Positions 41,414 to 51,952 are shown, counted from the first letter of the stretch. The stretch: DNA of 64,000 nucleotides from Saccharomycopsis phalli (GCA_020342235.1 CP073216.1:992001-1056000), one strand, 5' to 3'. A program made the numbers and translations. Notes: a model not told the origin generated them from the sequence alone.

Positions 41414-43189
41414 ATGTGTCCGGGTAACATGTCCTTATCCCACGACATGTCCTCTCCTGGTAGCATGTCTTCATTAGCTGCTCGTCACCAAGGGCACCAC
41501 CACGATAAGCGCAATCTGGCGTTTGGATTGTTTGTGTTTGTGCTCTGCGTGCTCAATGCTGTTTCCATTGGCACACTTCTGTATTTCCGGTCGCGATACC
41601 CCGTGTACAATTCCAAAACCAGCTTGGTTTATAAATTCGCGTCGGTGTCTTTATTTTTGCAGGTCTTGATATGGGTGCTTCTTTTGTGCGCGGTTTTTTT
41701 CGTGTCGTTTGTACCGCAGTTGCTATCGGCTCATTCAGAGGACCACAAGGCGATTTGGGTCGACTTGGTGGCGCGATTCGGCCGTATTGGGTACGCTCTT
41801 GTGCCGTTTAGCGTGTTTCTTGCCATAAAACCAAACCCGTTGCCTGGAGCAATGTACCTTGCGCTTCTTCCGCTCCACAAATGGATCTCGCGGTTGATTG
41901 TCGTCTTGGTTTCTGTCCATGGGATCGGGTTCCTTGTGAAATGGGTGCTTGAGAACGACATCGGCCACACTTTGCACTTTAAAAACTTTCTTGGACTTGT
42001 CTCTTGGGTTGCGTTTCTTACGGTGCTCGTGATTTCTCTTCAGCCAATGCGCCGCCGTTTCTACAATTTCTTCTACTCTATCCATACTGCAACCGCATGG
42101 TCCTGTCTATTTCTCATCACCATCCACGCCCGTCCATCGGCAAACTTATACACAGTTTGCAGTGTTGCTCTTTTGGCTTACTCGGTACTCGTCAAGGTGT
42201 TGTACTCAAAACCGGTCACAGTGTCGGTGAAATCGCAGAGCGGGTCCTCTCTCGAACTTGTGCAGTTCCCCACTGCTCAATACACTCCGGAAAACCGCGA
42301 CTTTTTACTGCCATTCACCCCCGGATCGCATCTCCGAATCACCCCAAGCCTCACAAACTGGCGCTCTTGGGTGTTTTCCAGCCATCCATACACCCTTGCG
42401 TCGCTCCCCACCGACGAAACCACCAGCTTGATTGTCCGCAAACACACATTTGCGTTCAATAAGTTGCAGTACACTGCCAGTATTCCGTTTCCGGCAATAT
42501 ACAGGCCGTTTTTTACTAGTGCCACCGACGTCGCAATCGTCTGTGGAGGCTCAGGAATCTCGTTTGGGCTTCCGATCTACCAATACTTTCGGAAAGTCAA
42601 TTCGCCTAGTTTCCGGCTCATTTGGATCACTAGAAGCCAGCACGATCTCTTTGTGCTCCGCGAGTTGGGAATCATGGACAAGAACGGCGACTTTGGACCC
42701 GAGTTCCCGCACTTTGATGTGTATTTGACCACTGGCGAAGAACCACGAGGCTCAGATACGGGATTTCTACAAAAAATGGTGGGCCGTTTTACACGAAATT
42801 CTGTCGAGTACCTGTATTTGGATACAGAAGAGTCGGTAACCAAGGGTTCTAATGGAGAAGAATTTGAATTGGAATCACTCAATGAAGAAGAGTCCGAAGC
42901 AGAGTCTGAATCACATTTTGAATCACAGTCTGAGTCACAATCTGAATCACAGTCTAAATCACAGTCTGAATCACAGCCTGAAATACAGTCCGACTCACAC
43001 AGTTACAAGTTGGGCTCTGCAATCCACATGGGCCGTCCGGATTTACAGTCCTGCCTAAACCTGCTCACCTCAGATTATTCAGATGGAAAGTGGATCGTAA
43101 GTTGTGGTCCCGAAGGGTTGATTGACCAGTGCCAGAAATTCTCCAAGATCCATGGTATTGGCTTCATTTCTGAAAAGTATGCAACATGA
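41414..43189 (+). CDS. AIM14: AIM14/YNO1-like ferric reductase / NADPH oxidase
   Basis: 591 residues if the first ATG is used; later in-frame ATGs at 41447 and 41465 are also possible, and the extra N-terminus is poorly conserved. Six to seven membrane helices cover about residues 35-260. Two haem-binding pairs are visible, each His-x13-His, at about 155/169 and 223/237. The FAD motif is in FTPGSHLRITP and a GGSGISFGLPIY block binds NADPH. This matches Aim14/Yno1, an ER NADPH oxidase producing superoxide. Odd feature: a Ser/Glu/Gln-rich insertion (about residues 477-535, repeats of SESQ) interrupts the C-terminal nucleotide-binding lobe before GRPDLQSCLNLL. In-frame CTG reads Ser. Confidence 0.88.
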   Translation: MCPGNMSLSHDMSSPGSMSSLAARHQGHHHDKRNLAFGLFVFVLCVLNAVSIGTLLYFRSRYPVYNSKTSLVYKFASVSLFLQVLIWVLLLCAVFFVSFVPQLLSAHSEDHKAIWVDLVARFGRIGYALVPFSVFLAIKPNPLPGAMYLALLPLHKWISRLIVVLVSVHGIGFLVKWVLENDIGHTLHFKNFLGLVSWVAFLTVLVISLQPMRRRFYNFFYSIHTATAWSCLFLITIHARPSANLYTVCSVALLAYSVLVKVLYSKPVTVSVKSQSGSSLELVQFPTAQYTPENRDFLLPFTPGSHLRITPSLTNWRSWVFSSHPYTLASLPTDETTSLIVRKHTFAFNKLQYTASIPFPAIYRPFFTSATDVAIVCGGSGISFGLPIYQYFRKVNSPSFRLIWITRSQHDLFVLRELGIMDKNGDFGPEFPHFDVYLTTGEEPRGSDTGFLQKMVGRFTRNSVEYLYLDTEESVTKGSNGEEFELESLNEEESEAESESHFESQSESQSESQSKSQSESQPEIQSDSHSYKLGSAIHMGRPDLQSCLNLLTSDYSDGKWIVSCGPEGLIDQCQKFSKIHGIGFISEKYAT

Positions 43190-43300
43190 TGGAATCGAGC
43201 CCTGGTGAGACTAGTTTGGAGTTTGAGCCCTGGCGCAGTGCGAGCCCCGGCCAGTGGGCTGGGACGTCTTGTCATTGATTGTAAAACGTGGTAGTCAAGT

Positions 43301-43909
43301 ATGAAGATTGTATTTCTTGGAATCGTCAAAACTGTGGCCAAGGGTGAGGCTCAGATTTTGGCCAGTGAGTTTAAACTCGATGATGTGTCGTTTCTTGTCA
43401 AGGGAAATGCCAAGGAAATCATCAATTTCCTTGCAACCACAGTAGCTGCTAGAGCTGGTCCTGGACGGCAGTCTATTGAGGAAAAAGGATATGTGATTCA
43501 TGTTTACACCACTGCTGATGAGATTGCAGGTGTTGTTATTGCTGATAAGGAGTATCCAGTCAAGCCAGCACACTCGTTGGCCACAAAAGTATTGGGCGAC
43601 TTCACACAATTGTACCCACCTTCGCAGTGGAAGTTTCTCAGTGGAAAGCCGCCAGCCGGGAAGTTTCAGTTGGACTCGTTGAAGACGTACATTTCCAAAT
43701 ACCAGGACCCCCGGGCTGCTGACCAGTTGTTTGACATTCAACAGAGTTTGGACGAGACCAAGATCATCATGCGGGACAATATCAACGCGGTTTTGGAAAG
43801 GGGAGAGAACTTGGATGGGCTCATGCAGACGTCAGACCGGCTTTCCAGTAGTGCCAAAGTGTTGGCTACACGAGCCAAGAAGGCTAACTCGTGTTGTTGC
43901 ATTATGTAA
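43301..43909 (+). CDS. YKT6: R-SNARE Ykt6
   Basis: 202 residues, 200 in S. cerevisiae. An N-terminal longin domain (residues 1-135) is followed by an R-SNARE motif (about 140-195) with the zero-layer Arg in VLERGENLDGL. The C-terminus CCCIM is a CaaX box: farnesylated last Cys, with adjacent Cys for palmitoylation. It acts in vesicle fusion at Golgi, endosome, vacuole and autophagosome. It starts 110 bp after AIM14 in the same direction. Confidence 0.97.
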   Translation: MKIVFLGIVKTVAKGEAQILASEFKLDDVSFLVKGNAKEIINFLATTVAARAGPGRQSIEEKGYVIHVYTTADEIAGVVIADKEYPVKPAHSLATKVLGDFTQLYPPSQWKFLSGKPPAGKFQLDSLKTYISKYQDPRAADQLFDIQQSLDETKIIMRDNINAVLERGENLDGLMQTSDRLSSSAKVLATRAKKANSCCCIM

Positions 43910-45231
43910 TGGGAGGATTTCTAGTTGATATATTATACATACGTGACAATACAGTGGATGTTGGTATATTGACTGTTGCACTGTAGTTGGTTATGAATGT
44001 GACTGGAAGTGGTAGGTTATTATGTTGGCTGACTCATTATGATTATATTGATAATGTCTATTTTGATCATCATTATCATTATATAACTACATTTGTCTTA
44101 TTAAACCAACTATAGTGTCTTGTCGAATCATACTTCATAATGAACCCTGTGAGGTACTCCATCTGATATCTTACCATTAGACCGATTACAATGGAAATAG
44201 CGTCATACTTCATTCGCCATTCCAAAAAACCAAAATTAATTCACCCATGAAATAACTTTGTCATTCACACTTCTCGAAACACAGCCACTTGGAAACAAGG
44301 CAGGCCAATTATACCACCAAGAATTAATTACAAAACAATATCATTAAATCAAATCCATGACATTGCACCACGTCTTGGGAAATTGGCCTTGGGTTTTGAT
44401 GATAAATGGCAACAATGCTAACCAGTTGGTATTTGTGCATATAAAACTACAGCAAAGTATAGAAATTGCCGCTACAACCATTACAACGAAGTAATGTGAG
44501 ATTTTTACCTGTGGAAAGTTGTTTTGTATGATTTTCAAAGCCATGGGTATGAAAGCACGCTGCACTAGGCATGTTGAGGCTAATTCTGACAGAATCCTCG
44601 GTATTGAAGAAAGCATCCAATCCAACAACACATGTCTTACATTTGAGACTCTTGAAATTTATATACCGAAGATCATTCAAGAAGCCGCCTTACAATAAGT
44701 CATAAGCCGAAACCATGATCCAAGCCAAGTTCAAGAGACGACCTGCAACTGGCCACTGGTCCAGTGAAAATTCGAGTCTTTAAAGGCCAGTTTTAAAGAT
44801 TGACCAATGGTTAGACTATTGGATACCAATGAGAGCACAATTTGCTCTTAATTGCGATGAAAATCCTGTTGTATTTCAAATCTATTTTATTCAGGGACTT
44901 GCACAAGGTCATTTCTATCCATATTAAAGATCTCCAAGACCTTTTTTTTTGGTGCGCAAGCCCTTTTCTGCCTGTTGATAAGCCACATGTAATTTGACGG
45001 AATGTACCTTGGAATAGATAATTGTGCGAGATGGAAAAGTGACGGTATCTAGAGTTGCCACCTATAAATGGGAGACATTTGACAGATAGAAAATTACCCA
45101 ATTTCAATATGTTGAGCTACAAACAGCACAGATTCCATCATGTTCTTGAGAAGCACATTTTGAATCCCCGAGCTTCAGGAGACAGATAGTATATAGCTAA
45201 ATATAATTGTGTTGTAATAATTACAATTATT
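43910..45231. other. Intergenic, no gene seen
   Basis: AT-rich. A 95-codon minus ORF (44344-44631) has some hydrophobic character but no recognisable family and is not called. Confidence 0.45.
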
Positions 45232-47183
45232 ATTGTATTTAGTTATGTTGTCTCCAGGAACACTGTGATTCCAGTTTATTTCATTCAGAGACACACATAG
45301 GTGGCGACTATACTGCGTATACAAAGAGATGAAATAGTGTATATAGGAATGTAAATAGGAATATAAATGGGAAATAGGAATATAAATGGGAAACATGAAA
45401 TATTAAATAAAGTACTCACAATGTCTAGCATCCAATAGTCACCAATAAATGTCGTGTGAGTCTAATGCAAATATGAAATAGTGTAAAATGAGTCGAGAAT
45501 TCTCAACATTTTCAGGCACAAACCAATTGAATCGAATCAGCTGGAGAATCAATGCTGGAAACTTGAAAAGACTTGCTAGAGTAGTAAAGAATCGTAATGC
45601 CAGGAAAAACACTGGCAATTCCATCACTCGACTTTCTGTCCATTTCAAGTTTCCGCTTCTTTTCTAACTTCTTTTTTCGATATCGTCTCTTTGCACCAGC
45701 TTTCTTGGTCTTGGCTCCAGCGGTTGCAGCCATTGATTCAATCGCTAGTTTGCCTGAATTTCTCTTGACATTTTGTTTCTTAAATGAATTTGCCTCAGTC
45801 GACATCTCGACAAGTTGACTGGCAAGTTGATTAATCTTTTTCGCTTTATTAATCTTGTACTGTTCCAATAAATCGGTGGCTTCTGAGTAAAATTCTTTGT
45901 ATTGTGTAATCTGAGTCGACACAAACTCTTCTTGTGAATCAGTCAATTTGATATCCTTGGCATTTGGCTTAATCAAGGAGAAAACCAAGTCAAAACCTGC
46001 CTTTAAAGCAAGAGCAAGAAATGTTCCAATGATAATTCCAATCATCATAGCTACGAAAGTCTCATGGATTACTAGTCCCTCAAACTCGATTTTCTGAATG
46101 TTTTCCCACCAGCGATTTCTCCCAACCCTATAGATTTCGGAATAGAGAGTTTCAAATGTCTTAGCATATTGTCGAATTTCATTTGTCCAATAACTGGTCC
46201 ACTCAGAGTTGAGCAACGCAGTTTTTTTAGTGTCTATGATCTCAAAGAGTTGTAAGTCAGTGAGATTAAACACATAATTTTTGAGTCTATCAAAACTGTT
46301 GACAATATATTGTTGAATTGCTTCTGCCCAATGACTGGTCCATTCAGGATTGAACAACGCAGTTTTTTTAGTGACCATGAATTTGAAGAACTGAGAGTTA
46401 GTGAGATAAAACATACATCCTTGGATTGTTTCAAAAGACTTGAAAACACATTGACGAATTTCATTTGTCCAATGACCGGTCCACCCAGAGTTGAACAACA
46501 CAACTTTTTGAATGTCTATGGTCTTCAAGAGCTGTGAGTTAGTGAGATGAAAAATACAATCCTCGAGTGTTTTGAAAGTCTTGAAAATCCATTTTTGAAT
46601 CTCTTCAATCCAATAACAGGTCCATTCAGAATTGAGAAGCGCAGTTTTTTGGGTGTCCATGAATTCAAAGAACTGTGAGTTAGTGAGATAAAATACACAA
46701 TCCTCGAGTGTTTTGAAAGTCTTGAAAATCCATTTTTGAATCTCTTCTATCCAATAACTGGTCCATTCAGAGCTGAGAAACGCAGTTTTTTGAGTGCCCA
46801 TGAATTTAAAGAGTTGTGAGTCGGTGAGACAAAACACACAATTTTCGAGTGTTTTTGATAAAACAAGTTGGATTCTGTAAGTAAGTTGAATAAAATGAGT
46901 AATTTGAAAGAAATGAGTCATTTCACGGAGTTTAAGCATCATAACTGTGATTTTAGCAAAGTAGTCCATTTTGATCAGTCTGGTTTCAAGCGCTAGTTAG
47001 CTTACTCAATACGCAAAGGTGCACTTTCTTATATAGTGAGCCAATGTCACAAACAACAGTTGACAGACACAAACACTTGATAGACACAAACACTTGGTGT
47101 TGGTGTTTCCCTAATATCAAGGAACGCAGTATAACAAAATCGCCAGGCTTTGCCGATTAACCCTTTATGTCATTTTTAGCAGT
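45232..47183. repeat. Segmental duplication, copy 2 (uninterrupted)
   Basis: Same limits as 13475-15778 but without the solo LTR, so it represents the empty site. The coding core is nearly identical to copy 1, while the outer few hundred bases differ more. Confidence 0.9.
45512..46969 (-). CDS. 47-residue-repeat membrane protein, unknown family (intact copy)
   Basis: 485 residues from ATG 46969. After a 39-residue head come five tandem repeats of about 47 residues (about 40-273), each of the form LEDCxFxLTxSQ...TxKTALLxSEWTxxWxxEIQ. A single hydrophobic segment follows at about 304-333 (AMMIGIIIGTFLALAL). Then there is a helical region and a very basic stretch near 425-450 (KRRYRKKKLEKKRK). 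There is no clear signal peptide, so a tail-side membrane anchor is likely. I recognise no family. The purely in-frame repeats, the duplication and the near-identity of the copies suggest a functional, fast-evolving lineage gene. Confidence 0.75.
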   Translation of the reverse strand: MDYFAKITVMMLKLREMTHFFQITHFIQLTYRIQLVLSKTLENCVFCLTDSQLFKFMGTQKTAFLSSEWTSYWIEEIQKWIFKTFKTLEDCVFYLTNSQFFEFMDTQKTALLNSEWTCYWIEEIQKWIFKTFKTLEDCIFHLTNSQLLKTIDIQKVVLFNSGWTGHWTNEIRQCVFKSFETIQGCMFYLTNSQFFKFMVTKKTALFNPEWTSHWAEAIQQYIVNSFDRLKNYVFNLTDLQLFEIIDTKKTALLNSEWTSYWTNEIRQYAKTFETLYSEIYRVGRNRWWENIQKIEFEGLVIHETFVAMMIGIIIGTFLALALKAGFDLVFSLIKPNAKDIKLTDSQEEFVSTQITQYKEFYSEATDLLEQYKINKAKKINQLASQLVEMSTEANSFKKQNVKRNSGKLAIESMAATAGAKTKKAGAKRRYRKKKLEKKRKLEMDRKSSDGIASVFPGITILYYSSKSFQVSSIDSPADSIQLVCA

Positions 47184-47189
47184 ACTTGG

Positions 47190-47290
47190 CATTGTTTAAA
47201 TTTTGCTCAGATTTTTAATTATAAATGAGTTTTGTTCTTTTATGTGTATGATCAGAAACGGTAATGATTCTTTAAACGGGGCACTTGGAT
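47190..47290 (+). mobile_element. Degenerate LTR fragment, same family as the solo LTR
   Basis: GCTCAGATTTTTAATTATAA, ATGAGTTTTGTTC and CGGTAATGATT align with the interior of the LTR at 14961-15287 (about 15015-15085). Highly decayed and truncated. It abuts the right edge of duplication copy 2. Confidence 0.55.
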
Positions 47291-48637
47291 TGCAAGTTGG
47301 ATTAAATTGCGTCTTTGGTGACGGAGAGTAATTCCATATAGTCTTTTAGTGGAGAGTAATCTCTTGGTATTGGTGTTTTTATTTAGTAGTTAAGATATTA
47401 TGGTTGGATTGTTATAGTTGGACTGTTATAGTTGGATCGTTATAGTTGTCGGTTCGTTCTAGTTGGATCTTTATGGTCGTAGGATCTTCATGGTAGGAAC
47501 TTTATGGCTGCATCTGTGTAATTTCATCTTTATAGTCATTAGGAACTGTTATTTTCTTGAGCAGATAGTTAACCATTAGCCTTCCGTCTACTCGGTCAGA
47601 GTTTGTATATTGTCGCAGATTGATATTCTTGGCAACTTTCTTGCATAATTTTTGATATATTGCGCCAATTTCAAGAGTTTCAAACGAGAGAGTTTGTTTA
47701 GGCGCTTCAGTTTTATTCCTAGCACGATAATGATCATTGATTCAGTTGATAAACCATGTGACGCATGTCAGTGAGTTTTGGGGGTAGTTGGATTGAAGCT
47801 GATTTTGCTTATGTTGAGGATTCCATTCAGTCGGATCAACATTCCCAATGAAGTAACTTATTCAATAGTGTAAGCCAAGTTTTCGCCAAGTTGCCATGTA
47901 ATATTCTAGTCGATAAGCGCCAAGAGGTGCAGAGGACTTGGAAGTTTAGTGGATCCTTGGATCGGTAAGTGACCTGGGTCTGTCTTTTAATTTTTAATCG
48001 GGCTGTCGTGAGAAAAATGTATTTTTGAGGCAATACCAGGAGTTGAGAGTTTTTTGTAGTTTTGCCTCGAGGTTTTGTCCATGGTTTGTCCTTTTTATGG
48101 GAAATGGAGAAGCGCCTGGTTTTTGTGTACTGATTGATGCATTTGGTAGTCAAGTTGTGTGTAGTTTTTTGGGCCATGATAGACTGCAATGCTCTCTGAG
48201 GAGAGACTCTCTGAGGAGCATTTTATTGTGAGTTGCTTGGTATGCTTGTGGATCAGTTGTCAATGAAGCTAATTAGCATGTCTATGGATCTTTTGTCAAT
48301 GAAGCCAACTATCATGTCTATGGATCTTTTGTCGATTGTAATAATGGTGAGTGTAGATTATGAATTGTATTTGTATTTCCATATTCTCATATTTATATTC
48401 CCACATTCCACATTATATTCCCATATTCTCACATGTATATTGTATCTGTATTCTCACATTCCACATTATATTATATCTATATTCATATCCATCTTTGCAT
48501 TACATCTCCATTTATATTCACATTTACATTCTCCATCCCACTACACTTGCATCTTGGTTTTCACCTCTGCTTTTTGCCTCTGCATTTCGCCTCTGCATTT
48601 TGCCTGATTTCGCCTCCGCATTTTCATTTCTTGCAAC
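47291..48637. other. Intergenic, short repeats, no gene seen
   Basis: Holds a GTTATAGTTGGAT-type repeat (47405-47480), a 36-nt direct repeat CATGTCTATGGATCTTTTGTC (48268-48330), and CATATTCTCACAT-like pyrimidine repeats up to the MRE11 start. ORFs on both strands follow the repeats. Confidence 0.45.
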
Positions 48638-50626
48638 ATGCAAGTAAGCTCCATTGCCCCCTCGGAAGACACGATCCGGATCCTCATCACCACCGACAAC
48701 CATGTTGGGTACAAAGAGACCGACACGATCCTTGGCGACGACTCCTGGAGGTCGTTTGAGGAGATTATGAACGTGGCACGGGACCGCGATGTCGACATGG
48801 TGTTGCAAGCCGGCGACTTGTTCCACATCAACAAGCCCAGCAAGAAGTCCATGTACCAGGTGATGCGGATTCTCCGGCTCAATTGCTTGGGCGACAAGCC
48901 GTGCGAATTGGAGTTGCTCAGCGACCCCAGTGAGACGTTTGACGATGGGTTTAATACCGTCAACTACATGGACCCAAACTTCAACGTGGCGATCCCGGTG
49001 TTTGCCATCTCGGGAAACCACGACGACTCCACGGGGGACAACTTGCTTTCGCCAATGGATATTTTGAACGTCAGCGGGTTGCTCAACCACTTTGGCCGGG
49101 TGCTCAAGAACGATGCCATCACCGTGACCCCGGTGCTTCTACAAAAAGGCACCACCAAGCTTGCGCTTTACGGCTTGGCAAACGTGCTTGACGAGCGGCT
49201 ATTCCGCACGTTCCGTGACGGCAATGTCCGGTTCAAGACCCCGAGCTTGAAGAAAGACGACTGGTTCAGCCTCATGGCCGTGCACCAGAACCATCACGCA
49301 CACACTGGCACGTCGTACCTCCCTGAACACTTTCTCCCGTCGTTTCTCGACTTGGTGATCTGGGGCCACGAGCATGAGTGCATTCCCTACACCGTAGCCA
49401 GCCCAGAAGCAGGTTTCGACACCCTCCAGCCTGGTTCCTCGGTAGCCACGTCGTTGAACGACAAGGAGGCAGCAGAGAAGCACGTGTTTGTGCTCAGCAT
49501 CAAGGGCAAGTCATACCACCTTGAGCCGGTAAAACTCCGCACTCTCCGTCCGTTTGTGCTCCGCAACGTGACGCTCAGCAACACCGGGCTTGCACCGGGG
49601 CCGAATTCTCGGGGCCCGGTGACAAGATACTTGACAGAACAGGTCCATGAGATGATTGGCGAGGCCAAGAAGCAGTGGGTGCTTGAGAATCAGGAGTTGT
49701 TTGACGACGACGTCGATGAGGCCCGGATTCCGTTGCCGTTGGTGCGGCTCCGCGTGGATTACTCTGGGGGCTACGAGGTGGAGAACCCGCGACGATTCAG
49801 CAACATGTTTGTGGGCAAAGTCGCCAACACCAACGACATTATCTTGTTCCACAAGAAGAAGGCGGCGCCGTCGCGGACTAATGTGAAATTGTCTGATATC
49901 CAGGTCGAAGAGAACTCGTCGATCAAGGTGCAGTCGTTTGTGAAGCAGTTTTTGGAGAAGTCAAGCTTGTCGCTCTTGCCGGAGATGGGTATTAATGCTG
50001 CAGTGAAGGACTTTGTGGACAAGGAGAACCGGCTGGCGTTGGAGGAGTTTGTTACCAAGGAGTTGAGGAAGGATATACGGGTGTTGTCGGGTACGGCGAT
50101 TGGTGCTGGGGAGGAGTTTGTTGAGTATATAAGGAAGAATCGGGCGATGTTGCGAGGTACGGGAGAAAGAGGGGAGAAAGAGAGAGAGGAGAAAGAGAGA
50201 GGGAGACTGATAGGAGACAAGGGAGAGAATTCAATAGGTAAAGAGGAAAGAGAGGAAAGAGAAGAATCAACAAGAAAGTCAACAAGAAAGTCAACAAGAA
50301 AGTCAAAAGTCGGAGGGTTAGAGACAAACGCTGCTGGAAAGTCAACAAGAAAATCAAGAGTCAGGGGATTAGAAACAAATGCTACTCTTGAAAAATCAAA
50401 AACACATTCATCTACACTCAACCCCATGGAAATCCCTGCAGGCGTGGAAATTGACACGTTGAAAAAATCGAGGCGACGCGCACGTGCCGCAAAGTCCAAA
50501 ACTTATATAGACCTCAGTGACGAGGAATTGTCACTGGAGGAAACCAGTCCTGCGCCACGGGCAAAACGGCCGCGGAAATCCAGCAAAAACGACATCTCCA
50601 GCCTCGTGGCCCAGTTCACACGATAG
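48638..50626 (+). CDS. MRE11: DNA double-strand break repair nuclease Mre11
   Basis: 662 residues. The phosphoesterase core (1-300) has every metal motif: TTDNHVG, GDLFH, SGNHDD, HQNHHAH and GHEHEC. The capping domain follows, with RLRVDYSGGYEVENPRRFSNMFVGKVAN. The C-terminal 150 residues are basic and low complexity, with STRKS repeats and a final KRPRKSSKN region, fitting the DNA-binding tail. It works with Rad50 and Xrs2/Nbs1 in end resection, telomere upkeep and meiosis. The match to S. cerevisiae Mre11 is strong along the whole core. Confidence 0.97.
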   Translation: MQVSSIAPSEDTIRILITTDNHVGYKETDTILGDDSWRSFEEIMNVARDRDVDMVLQAGDLFHINKPSKKSMYQVMRILRLNCLGDKPCELELLSDPSETFDDGFNTVNYMDPNFNVAIPVFAISGNHDDSTGDNLLSPMDILNVSGLLNHFGRVLKNDAITVTPVLLQKGTTKLALYGLANVLDERLFRTFRDGNVRFKTPSLKKDDWFSLMAVHQNHHAHTGTSYLPEHFLPSFLDLVIWGHEHECIPYTVASPEAGFDTLQPGSSVATSLNDKEAAEKHVFVLSIKGKSYHLEPVKLRTLRPFVLRNVTLSNTGLAPGPNSRGPVTRYLTEQVHEMIGEAKKQWVLENQELFDDDVDEARIPLPLVRLRVDYSGGYEVENPRRFSNMFVGKVANTNDIILFHKKKAAPSRTNVKLSDIQVEENSSIKVQSFVKQFLEKSSLSLLPEMGINAAVKDFVDKENRLALEEFVTKELRKDIRVLSGTAIGAGEEFVEYIRKNRAMLRGTGERGEKEREEKERGRLIGDKGENSIGKEEREEREESTRKSTRKSTRKSKVGGLETNAAGKSTRKSRVRGLETNATLEKSKTHSSTLNPMEIPAGVEIDTLKKSRRRARAAKSKTYIDLSDEELSLEETSPAPRAKRPRKSSKNDISSLVAQFTR

Positions 50627-50842
50627 CAGCACGTGACCTTTCACCGCATGTGACAGCGAGATTTTTCGTGGTAACCCTGGCAGTTTACCGTAGGCGGATG
50701 GCTAGTCACTAGCATTATCAAGAGATATATTCAGTTGTTACATTTTTTTGCAAGGTCTTTTTCAGTTCATCGTCCGTGTGTCTTCACTCGTCATTGTTTG
50801 TCGTTTATTGTTTGTCATTTGTCCGTCATTAACCCATTCGTC

Positions 50843-51952
50843 ATGCTCCAATACCCACTCGACTTGTCGGCTAGCACCATCTCGGTCCCCGAGCTCCCTG
50901 ACATTCTCACGAGGATTTTTCCCGCATGGCTCAAGGAAAACATCTCCATCAAGCCGGTGAGCGGCGGTATCACCAATATGCTCATCAAGTGCACCCATCA
51001 GCTGGACAAAAAGTTGGACGTGGTACTTGTGCGCAGCTACGGAGAGAACACTAGCCTCATTATTGACCGCCAGAACGAGTTCAAAAACCACTTGCTTCTC
51101 CACCGCTTGGACCTCGCTCCAAAGATATACGCCAGGCTCTCAAACGGCATCATCTATGGCTTCCTCAGTGGCCGCTCATTGGCTTCAGACGAGCTCTCCA
51201 ATACCTCGTTGTACCCGCTAATTGCCCACAAGCTCGGTTACTGGCACACAGTCATCACCAGCCACTCGCTGCCGGAAAAAAACGACCTCTGGTCCACCAT
51301 CGCCTCGTGGCTTGACGTCACGCCCCAGGTCGCCCAGCTCGACACCTTGCTTGCACAAAACCGCACAGTCTTGGAGGACTCGCTGTCCACAGATCTGCGC
51401 CTGGTGCTTCTTGCTGAAGTCCGCTGGTTACAGCAGCAGCTCACGGGGAAAAGCAAAATCGTCAAGTCGCACTGCGACTTGCTCAGTGGCAATATCGTCA
51501 TTCCACCAGACTTGGACAAGCCGGAGTATGTTTTCAAACCATGTGCTGAAAAACACGGCTTGACCTTGCCTCTGGGCAAGGATAATCCCGTGTCGTTCAT
51601 TGACTACGAGTACATGCTTTTTGCCCCGCGTGGCTTTGACATTGCAAATCATTTGGCAGAATGGCAAGGCTTCGACTGCGACAAGTCGCAGATTCCTCAG
51701 CCAAAGACTTCTAATCCTGTGCTACGAAAATGGTGTGCGGCGTACTTGATTGGTGCCGGCGCCGGGTGCCTGGATACCGATATTGACGGTCTTATAAACG
51801 AGATTGCACTCTTCTTTGGGGTTCCGGGGTTTTATTGGGGGGTGTGGGCCGCGATCCAGAGTAGGATTTCCAGTATTGACTTTGACTATGGGAATTATTC
51901 ATTGAATAGGATGCGAGAGTACTTGGAGTGGAAGCAGGAGTATGTGAAATAA
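50843..51952 (+). CDS. EKI1: Ethanolamine/choline kinase (EKI1-like)
   Basis: 369 residues from ATG 50843; the frame upstream has no ATG. Motifs are SGGITNMLIKC (nucleotide loop), SHCDLLSGNIVI (Brenner-type catalytic HxDxxxxN) and VSFIDYEYMLFAPRGFDIANHLAEW (choline-kinase motif). It makes phosphoethanolamine or phosphocholine in the Kennedy pathway. Ethanolamine preference is inferred from overall resemblance and is not certain. It is shorter than S. cerevisiae Eki1 (534), lacking its N-terminal extension. Confidence 0.88.
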   Translation: MLQYPLDLSASTISVPELPDILTRIFPAWLKENISIKPVSGGITNMLIKCTHQLDKKLDVVLVRSYGENTSLIIDRQNEFKNHLLLHRLDLAPKIYARLSNGIIYGFLSGRSLASDELSNTSLYPLIAHKLGYWHTVITSHSLPEKNDLWSTIASWLDVTPQVAQLDTLLAQNRTVLEDSLSTDLRLVLLAEVRWLQQQLTGKSKIVKSHCDLLSGNIVIPPDLDKPEYVFKPCAEKHGLTLPLGKDNPVSFIDYEYMLFAPRGFDIANHLAEWQGFDCDKSQIPQPKTSNPVLRKWCAAYLIGAGAGCLDTDIDGLINEIALFFGVPGFYWGVWAAIQSRISSIDFDYGNYSLNRMREYLEWKQEYVK

